From: Lutibacter sp.
GTDB taxonomy: Bacteria > Bacteroidota > Bacteroidia > Flavobacteriales > Flavobacteriaceae
Assembly (NCBI RefSeq): GCF_030692605.1
Contig: NZ_JAUYUD010000009.1
Span: 1 to 35,270, forward strand
Direction: 5' to 3'
DNA length: 35,270 bases
How positions within the stretch are numbered: position 1 is the stretch's first letter; each line of letters starts with the position of its first letter. Made by a program: the position numbers and the translations under genes. This document shows positions 29,376 through 35,270 of this stretch, one piece after another. The notes under the pieces are model-generated. The model was not told the origin of the DNA and did not search any database. It was given only the letters and a program-made list of their open reading frames with translations.

Positions 29376-32300
29376 ATGCTACATAATAGACTAAGATTAT
29401 TTCAATTTTTATTCTTTTTCCTCATTGTTTCAATAGTAAATGGTCAATGTAATACGCCTTTGTTGAGTGGGGTTAATGTAAGTTGCTTTGGAGGCTCTGA
29501 TGGTAAGGCCACAGCAACTGGCGTTGATGGAACAGCACCATATACATATTCATGGAATACCAGTCCAGTTCAAACCACAGCAACAGCGACTGGTTTATCT
29601 GCTGGAATATCATATACTGTAACTGTAACAGATTCGGCTATACCCAGTTGTTCTAAAACGGTATCGATAACACTTACACAACCAACAGCTTTAACAGCAA
29701 CATCATTAGAAAATAAGGCTGTCAGTTGCTTTGGAGGCTCTGATGGTGAGGCCACAGCGACAGCTTATGGAGGTACTGCACCTTATGTGTATGATTGGGG
29801 TTTAAGTAGTGCATCAACAAGTGCAACAGCCTCAGATTTAAAAGCAGGTATTCATACCATAAAAATTAAAGATGCAAATGATTGTGAAACTACTATACCA
29901 GTTACAATTTCACAGCCAACGGCTTTAATAGCAACTGCAATTCAAAATAGTGGAGTAAAATGTAAAGGGGAATCTAATGGCTCAGCTACCGTTACAGTAA
30001 CTGGTGGAAAATTACCCTATACTTATTCTTGGGATAAAAGTCCATCGTTGTCAGCTACCGCTTTGGACTTAGCAGCCGGACGGCATACTGTTAAGGTTAA
30101 AGATGGAAATGGATGTGAAATAACAACGACTGTTATAATTACTGAACCAGCCACTTTAACAGCAATAGCGGTTCAAGACAGTCCAGTAAAATGTAAAGGA
30201 GAGTTTAATGGAGTTGCAACAGTTACAGTTATTGGCGGAACAACACCATATAGTTTTTCGTGGGATAAAAGTATAGCAACAAGTGCAACAGCTTCAGATT
30301 TAGAAGTAGGAGTGCACACTATTACAATCAAAGACATAAATGGTTGTGAAACAAAAACGACGGTAACAATATCCGAACCAACAATTTTAACAGCAACAGC
30401 AATTCAAAATAGTGAGGTAAAATGTAAAGGGGAATCAAATGGGTTAGCTACAGTAACAGTTATTGGAGGAACGCAGCCATATACGTATTCTTGGAATAGA
30501 AGCACATCTACAAGTGATACAGCTGCAGACTTAGCGACGGGATTGCATACCATTACCATTACTGATTTTAATAATTGCACCATAACAACTTCCGTAATTA
30601 TTACCGAACCAACAAATAAACTAACAGCAACAGCAATTCAAAATAATTCAGTAAAATGTAAAGGAGGGTCTGATGGATCTGCCACGGTAATAGCCTCTGG
30701 TGGAACAGCACCTTATACCTATGTATGGAAAAATAGTTCTTCAACAATAGATACTGCAACAGATTTAAAAGCGGGTGTGCAGGACATTACTATTAGGGAT
30801 TCAAAAGGCTGTGAAATATCAATAATTGTATTTATTAACGAGCCAACTATTTTAACTGCAACTGCTGTTCAATTTAAACCAGTAGTATGTAATGGAGAAT
30901 CTAATGGAACGGCAGTAATAACTGCTGTTGGTGGAACTTTGCCATATACCTATTCTTGGGATAAAAGCTCATCGATTAGTGCTGTGGCTTCCGATTTAGC
31001 AGCAGGAATTCATACTGTTAAGGTTAAAGATGGAAATGGATGTGAAATAACAACGACTGTTATAATTACCGAACCAGCAAAGTTAACGGCAACAGTAGTT
31101 CAAAACATTCCAGTAAAATGTAAAGGGGAATCTAATGGATCTTCAAAAGTAGAAGTGGTTGGAGGAACTACACCTTATACTTATGTATGGCAAAATAGTT
31201 CATCAAGTAGTGCTACGGCTACAGATTTGGCTGCAGGAACACATGGCATTACAATCAAAGACGCAAATGGTTGTATAACAACAGCTTCAGTAGTTATTAC
31301 TGAGCCTGCTATTTTAGCAGTAACAGTAGTCCAAAACAGTCCGGTAAAATGTAAGGGAGATTCTAATGGGTCAGCAACAGTAACTGCTGTTGATGGAACA
31401 ACACCATATACTTATTATTGGGATAATAATGCAGCATCAAGTGCTACTGCTACCAACTTATCAGCAGGAACTCATACTGTAAAGGTTATAGATATAAATG
31501 GTTGTGAAAAAATAGCAACCGTACTAATTACAGAACCAACTGTTTTAACCGCCACAGCAATTGAGACTAGTCCTGTAAAATGCAAAGGAGCTTTTAATGG
31601 TGTGGCTACAGTAACACCAGTTGGTGGAGTATCACCATATTCATATTCTTGGGATAAAAGCACTTCAACAAGTGCAACGGCTATTGACTTAGGTGCAGGA
31701 TTGCATACTATTACAATTTATGATGTAAATGATTGTAAAACAACAGCTACTGTAACGATTACCGAATTAAATGTTTTAGAAGCAAGTGCCGTTCAATTTA
31801 AAGCAGTAACATGTAATGGAGCAGCAGATGGATCAGCAGTGGTAACAGTTTCTGGTGGAAAAACGCCCTTTACGTATTCATGGGATAAAAGTAGTTCAAC
31901 AACAGCAACAGCTACTAGTTTAGCAGCAGGAATTCATACTGTTAAGGTTAAAGATGGGAATGGATGTGAAATATCAACTACTGTATTAATTACCGAACCA
32001 GTAAAGTTAACGGCAACAACAATACAAGACAGTCCGGTAAAATGTAAAGGAGCCAATAATGGGGTAGCAACCGTAACACCTGTGGGTGGAACAATTCCTT
32101 ATACCTTTACTTGGGATAAAAGTACTTCAACAATTGCTACCGCTACAAATTTAGTAGCTGGTTTACACACGATAACTATTAAGGATAAAAATGGTTGTGA
32201 AACCACCACAACCGTTACCATTGCAGAGCCAAATGCATTGGCACTTACTGAAACCGTATTGCCTATTGCATGTGATAAAGGTGGTTCCATAAGTGTTTTG

Positions 32301-33863
32301 GTTACTGGTGGGGTAAGTACAAATTATTTTTATGATTGGGTGGGGCCAGCCTCTTTTTCTCAATCAGGGTTCAATTTAAAATCGATTGGGAATCTTTTAA
32401 CTGGCGGAACATATAGACTAACAGTTTCTGATGATAATGGTTGTTCAATTGTTAAAAATTTCACATTAGGTGCCTATGTTCCATTGGAATATACAGGGTC
32501 AACAGCCGTTGTATTTGATACTTGCAACAGTACTCCAACTTTTGGAATAAATTTGATTGATATACGTGGAGGAATACCATATGTAGATGGCAATGGCAAC
32601 CCGTATTATTCTTTTGAGTGGTTTGGACCAAATAATTTTCATTCTAGTTCTCCTATTATACCAATTGTGCCAGGAAATTATATTGCTATTATAAGTGACA
32701 GCCAAAATTGTAAAAGCAATCAAATCACATTTACCATTACTACACCTTATACTCCAATAGTTGTAACTGAAACTGTTAGTAATGTTGGTTGTGATTCAAC
32801 CAATAACGATGGATTTATTGCCATTGCTGTTTCAGGTGGTAAAATACCATATACCATTGTATGGGAAAAAGAAATACCAAGTTCGTTACCTGGAAATCCA
32901 AATCCTACCTATTCAGAAATTGGTCGAAATATACTAAGAGTCAATAATTTAATGGAAGGTAGATATCGGTTAACAGTTACAAGTGATTTGATTAATTGTT
33001 CCGATTCCAATCCGGCATATAAGTTCCAAACGATTTATACAGTAAAAACCCAAAATTCTATTACACTTTTGGAGAAACCAATACTTGACAGCAAACTCTG
33101 TGCAGGTGGTGCAGGAACTTTGAGCGTTAAAGTGAAGGATGAGAATAATGGAATTATAAGTTTCTATTACAATAATGTATTGGTAAATGCTGAAAATAAA
33201 GGAAATAACAACTATGTAGTGGGCATTACTAATTTTGTTCCAGAAGGTGTTTTGAATATTGTGAATGAATTTGGATGTGGTGAAGCTATTATTATTGATA
33301 CACGAGTAGTTGAACCTTCTTTCCAAATATCATCCACTGGTTTTAATTTAAATGGTATTATTAATTTAAATGAACCAGTTACTTTTAAAAATACATCGAC
33401 TCCGCCATATACCAAATTAGAATGGGATTTTGGTGATAGTTCAGATTTATCTGTGGTAGTATCTCCAGTTCATACTTATGCAGTTTCTGGATTGCATGAC
33501 GTGACATTAAGAATTTATAACGAATTTGGATGTTATAAGGAATATACGGAACAAATTAGTGTGGGCAAAGGCTTTTTAGCCGTATTTCCTGATGTTTTTA
33601 CACCAAATAGGGATGGAGTTAATGATTATTTTTTGGGAGAATTGATAGGATTTAACAGTTTGGAATTTGAAATATACGACCTCTGGAATAACCTTCTTTA
33701 TGCCACATCTGCCGATGTAAGTAATGCTACTAATTGGGGTTGGGATGGCAATTTAAGTGATGGTTCCCCTTTTAATGGAAAAATATTTAAATACGTTTTT
33801 AAAGGAATAAATAAATTGGGTAAAGAAGTTGTTGTAAGTAATCAAGCATTATTATTAAGATGA
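29376..33863 (+). CDS. T9SS substrate with 12 SprB repeats and type B sorting domain
   Basis: A 1495-residue cell-surface or secreted protein. A signal peptide (about 1-23, ending NGQ) is followed by twelve SprB repeats of about 77 residues (pattern VKCKGxSNGxATVT, GGTxPYTYSWDKS, AGxHTVxVKDxNGCE, ITEPxxL) and then degenerate repeats to about residue 1260. A PKD-like domain lies at about 1330-1395 (LEWDFGDSSDLSVVVSPVHT). The C-terminus is a gliding-motility-type (type B) T9SS sorting domain from about 1402 (FPDVFTPNRDGVNDYF, LWNNLLYA). SprB of Flavobacterium johnsoniae is a gliding adhesin, so adhesion or motility is a fair inference, but many such proteins exist per genome. Its stop overlaps the next start (ATGA). 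Repeats 3, 7 and 11 are especially alike. Confidence 0.92.
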   Translation: MLHNRLRLFQFLFFFLIVSIVNGQCNTPLLSGVNVSCFGGSDGKATATGVDGTAPYTYSWNTSPVQTTATATGLSAGISYTVTVTDSAIPSCSKTVSITLTQPTALTATSLENKAVSCFGGSDGEATATAYGGTAPYVYDWGLSSASTSATASDLKAGIHTIKIKDANDCETTIPVTISQPTALIATAIQNSGVKCKGESNGSATVTVTGGKLPYTYSWDKSPSLSATALDLAAGRHTVKVKDGNGCEITTTVIITEPATLTAIAVQDSPVKCKGEFNGVATVTVIGGTTPYSFSWDKSIATSATASDLEVGVHTITIKDINGCETKTTVTISEPTILTATAIQNSEVKCKGESNGLATVTVIGGTQPYTYSWNRSTSTSDTAADLATGLHTITITDFNNCTITTSVIITEPTNKLTATAIQNNSVKCKGGSDGSATVIASGGTAPYTYVWKNSSSTIDTATDLKAGVQDITIRDSKGCEISIIVFINEPTILTATAVQFKPVVCNGESNGTAVITAVGGTLPYTYSWDKSSSISAVASDLAAGIHTVKVKDGNGCEITTTVIITEPAKLTATVVQNIPVKCKGESNGSSKVEVVGGTTPYTYVWQNSSSSSATATDLAAGTHGITIKDANGCITTASVVITEPAILAVTVVQNSPVKCKGDSNGSATVTAVDGTTPYTYYWDNNAASSATATNLSAGTHTVKVIDINGCEKIATVLITEPTVLTATAIETSPVKCKGAFNGVATVTPVGGVSPYSYSWDKSTSTSATAIDLGAGLHTITIYDVNDCKTTATVTITELNVLEASAVQFKAVTCNGAADGSAVVTVSGGKTPFTYSWDKSSSTTATATSLAAGIHTVKVKDGNGCEISTTVLITEPVKLTATTIQDSPVKCKGANNGVATVTPVGGTIPYTFTWDKSTSTIATATNLVAGLHTITIKDKNGCETTTTVTIAEPNALALTETVLPIACDKGGSISVLVTGGVSTNYFYDWVGPASFSQSGFNLKSIGNLLTGGTYRLTVSDDNGCSIVKNFTLGAYVPLEYTGSTAVVFDTCNSTPTFGINLIDIRGGIPYVDGNGNPYYSFEWFGPNNFHSSSPIIPIVPGNYIAIISDSQNCKSNQITFTITTPYTPIVVTETVSNVGCDSTNNDGFIAIAVSGGKIPYTIVWEKEIPSSLPGNPNPTYSEIGRNILRVNNLMEGRYRLTVTSDLINCSDSNPAYKFQTIYTVKTQNSITLLEKPILDSKLCAGGAGTLSVKVKDENNGIISFYYNNVLVNAENKGNNNYVVGITNFVPEGVLNIVNEFGCGEAIIIDTRVVEPSFQISSTGFNLNGIINLNEPVTFKNTSTPPYTKLEWDFGDSSDLSVVVSPVHTYAVSGLHDVTLRIYNEFGCYKEYTEQISVGKGFLAVFPDVFTPNRDGVNDYFLGELIGFNSLEFEIYDLWNNLLYATSADVSNATNWGWDGNLSDGSPFNGKIFKYVFKGINKLGKEVVVSNQALLLR
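29448..32240 (+). repeat. SprB repeat region, period about 231 bases
   Basis: Twelve in-frame units of about 231 bases. Every fourth unit (3, 7, 11) shares a nearly identical 60-base block beginning CATACTGTTAAGGTTAAAGA at about 30085, 31012 and 31936. This gives a superperiod of about 924 bases. Confidence 0.85.
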
Positions 33864-34861
33864 GAAAAAGAACCTATACAATCGTTGCGTTTTTAACCAT
33901 TTGTGTAATTCAATTTTCATTTGGGCAAGATCAATATATTAATAATTTGAACACCATGCCGAATTTTGTCAATCCTAGTTTTTATGGATTTAGAAATTCA
34001 ACTAAAATTGGGGTGTTAAATAAATTTTCAGGGAAAAAGTTTGATAACTCATTGGATCAACGCTATCTTTTTGCAAATACCTATTTTGAACAAAGCAATT
34101 TTAGTTTAGGAATAGATTTTTATAACAGTAGTTTACGTAATTCAGGTTTTTCAAATACACAAGCTGCACTTAGTTTTATTTATCCCTTAGAATTGTCTAA
34201 TTATTGGTATTTATATGCAGGTTTAACTGCTGGTTTTTCAAGCACAAAGTATAACTTTGATGAATTGGTTTTTCAGGATCAAATAAATTTATTCACGGGT
34301 CAAATAAATTCCGTGTCTATTGATCCTTTGGCTGATAGTGGTAAAATTGGGTATGCAGATATTGGAACTTCAGTGTTGGTAAGCAACGATGAAAATTTGT
34401 TTTTCGGTCTCGCCTTAAAGCACTTAAACACCCCAAAAAATACAGTTAACGGAGATAACGACTATAAGTTAGAAATGTTAGTTTCTGCACAACTTGGTTA
34501 TGAGATTGATATCAATAGACACAATCAAAATATGTTACCAAGATATTCCTATTTGTATTTATTTGGAGCGTTATCAAAACAAGGAAAAAGAGCTCGATTT
34601 GATTTCTATCAAGAATTAAATTTATCTACTTTTAGCCTTGGAATTAGTCAGCATTTGAATTATTTGGAAGACTTTAATATGCATGAATTTGGTGTTAATG
34701 CTACCATTCGTATGGAACTATTTGATGTTGGATTGAATTATAAAATGCCTTTTGGTGCTGGATCAGACTACTTTGTAAATAACTCTATAGGTGCGTATTT
34801 AATATTTGATTTAGATCCTTATAGAAGTGGAAGAAGAGGTGATTTTAGTCTTTTTTATTAA
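33860..34861 (+). CDS. PorP/SprF-family T9SS outer-membrane protein
   Basis: A 333-residue protein with a signal peptide (1-22, ending SFG) and the PorP/SprF pattern: QDQYINNLNTMPNFVNPSF (the family start), repeated barrel strands (YWYLYAGLTAGFSSTKYNF, YADIGTSVLVS, NLFFGLALKHLN), and an aromatic C-terminus (FSLFY). Family members sit in the outer membrane next to the T9SS and help secrete or attach a partner protein with a type B sorting domain. The partner is clear: its gene directly precedes and overlaps by four bases. No terminator is visible after it; repeat A copy 3 comes 65 bases later. Confidence 0.92.
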   Translation: MRKRTYTIVAFLTICVIQFSFGQDQYINNLNTMPNFVNPSFYGFRNSTKIGVLNKFSGKKFDNSLDQRYLFANTYFEQSNFSLGIDFYNSSLRNSGFSNTQAALSFIYPLELSNYWYLYAGLTAGFSSTKYNFDELVFQDQINLFTGQINSVSIDPLADSGKIGYADIGTSVLVSNDENLFFGLALKHLNTPKNTVNGDNDYKLEMLVSAQLGYEIDINRHNQNMLPRYSYLYLFGALSKQGKRARFDFYQELNLSTFSLGISQHLNYLEDFNMHEFGVNATIRMELFDVGLNYKMPFGAGSDYFVNNSIGAYLIFDLDPYRSGRRGDFSLFY

Positions 34862-34925
34862 GATTGAAGATGCTCTTCTCAAAAGTGCCAGCGTAGTTTA
34901 TATCAAATATTTATAAAAGCATTTT

Positions 34926-34960
34926 ATTCCCCTCTTGAGAGGGGTTAGGGGTGTGTTATT
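34926..34960. repeat. Dispersed palindromic repeat A, copy 3
   Basis: ATT, core CCCCTCTTGAGAGGGG, tail TTAGGGGTGTGTTATT. It is followed about 26 bases later by a half copy of repeat B, as at copy 2. Confidence 0.85.
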
Positions 34961-34985
34961 TTATTTAGAAATATCATTATTAAAC

Positions 34986-35020
34986 CGTCATTACTAGGAG
35001 TAGTAACGACGAAGTAATCT
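34986..35020. repeat. Hairpin repeat B, half copy 5
   Basis: The left arm CGTCATTACTAGGAG through GACGAAGTAATCT. It is the most divergent copy and has no right arm. Confidence 0.7.
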
Positions 35021-35070
35021 CACGAATAAACATTTCCTTTTTCATTCTTAATTATTTAAAAGAGCTTTTT

Positions 35071-35108
35071 ATTCCCCTCTCGAGAGGGGTTAGGGGTGTG
35101 TAAATTAG
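35071..35108. repeat. Dispersed palindromic repeat A, copy 4
   Basis: ATT, core CCCCTCTCGAGAGGGG (here a perfect palindrome), tail TTAGGGGTGTGTAAATT. It ends 78 bases before the DUF559 start. Confidence 0.85.
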
Positions 35109-35186
35109 AACATAATTAATTGTCCTATCATTAATTCAATCTCAATCACATCATTTTTTATTAAATTGCTCACAAAAAAGTATTCT

Positions 35187-35270
35187 ATGAAAAGGAGAAA
35201 AATTCTCAGCTATAATCCAAAATTAAAACTATTGGCCAGAGAACTAAGGAATAATGCAACAAAATCAGAA
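35187..35270 (+). CDS. DUF559-type endonuclease, N-terminal fragment
   Basis: A reading frame begins with ATG at 35187 and runs off the end of the window (28 codons seen). It starts MKRRKILSYNPKLKLLAREL and then RNNATKSE. This N-terminus (basic start, Y-N-P-K-L, then A-R-x-L-R-x-x-x-T-x-x-E) is that of DUF559 proteins, small restriction-endonuclease-fold proteins related to Vsr. The catalytic residues lie outside the window. The gene comes just after two palindromic repeats. The assignment rests on the first 28 residues only. Confidence 0.6.
   Translation, partial: MKRRKILSYNPKLKLLARELRNNATKSE

Larger units (their letters stand above)
34862..35186. other. Repeat-filled spacer before the DUF559 gene
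   Basis: A gene-free stretch with two copies of repeat A (34926 and 35071) and one left half of repeat B (34986) between them. The left flanks of the two A copies are also alike (AAGCATTTTATT and GAGCTTTTTATT). Confidence 0.65.

Noticed and set aside
29448-32240. Possible CRISPR or satellite array
   Set aside because: The 231-base period is in frame and encodes SprB repeats with conserved cysteines and glycines.
32099-33415. Several minus-strand frames of 60-118 residues
   Set aside because: All lie antisense to the SprB-repeat gene and show no independent coding signs.

Overview
The window comes from an AT-rich member of the Bacteroidota, most likely Flavobacteriaceae. The grounds are bacillithiol synthesis (bshB1), a type IX secretion (T9SS) substrate with SprB repeats followed by a PorP/SprF partner, a TonB-dependent receptor with a CarboxypepD_reg-like domain, promoters of the TTTG-N19/20-TAnnTTTG kind, and start codons without Shine-Dalgarno sequences. 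Genus cannot be told from the sequence alone.

Layout. 1-141: 3' end of an IS982-like insertion sequence. 142-7712: housekeeping genes (bshB1, tRNA-His, a TPR protein, uvrA, an ECF sigma factor with a 46-residue follower, nth, a PrxQ/Bcp peroxidase). 7839-13472: an accessory island with a frameshifted PAS-LuxR regulator, a stand-alone LuxR-type helix-turn-helix protein, a coiled-coil outer-membrane protein, a small amphipathic protein, a HExxH protein, several small or secreted unknowns and a decayed gene. 13721-17872: a TonB receptor and an M23 peptidase on the minus strand. 18037-20409: a coiled-coil gene, zapA, a 6S RNA and rny, a cell-division and RNA-processing block. 20535-24084: an rRNA m5C methyltransferase and recG. 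24085-25090: hairpin repeats and a parDE toxin-antitoxin pair with a visible operator. 25229-28960: pheT, a GGCAATA tandem array and pyrD. 29376-34861: a 1495-residue SprB-repeat T9SS substrate and its PorP/SprF partner. 34862-35270: repeats and the start of a DUF559-type endonuclease gene.

How the parts work together. UvrA, endonuclease III and RecG are repair functions spread among the housekeeping genes. BshB1 and PrxQ belong to thiol redox defence. The SprB-repeat protein and PorP/SprF protein overlap by an ATGA and very probably act as a secretion pair. ParD probably represses its own promoter through the palindrome that covers the -7 box.

Three repeat systems run through the intergenic spaces. 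One is a GC-rich palindrome (CCCCTCTTGAGAGGGG core, 4 copies). The second is a hairpin element starting TCATTACGA (5 full or half copies). The third is a set of 7-nt-period arrays around nth, prxQ, pheT and pyrD. The least understood parts are the 7.8-13.5 kb island and the link between the palindromes and the DUF559 gene. No complete new system is proven here.
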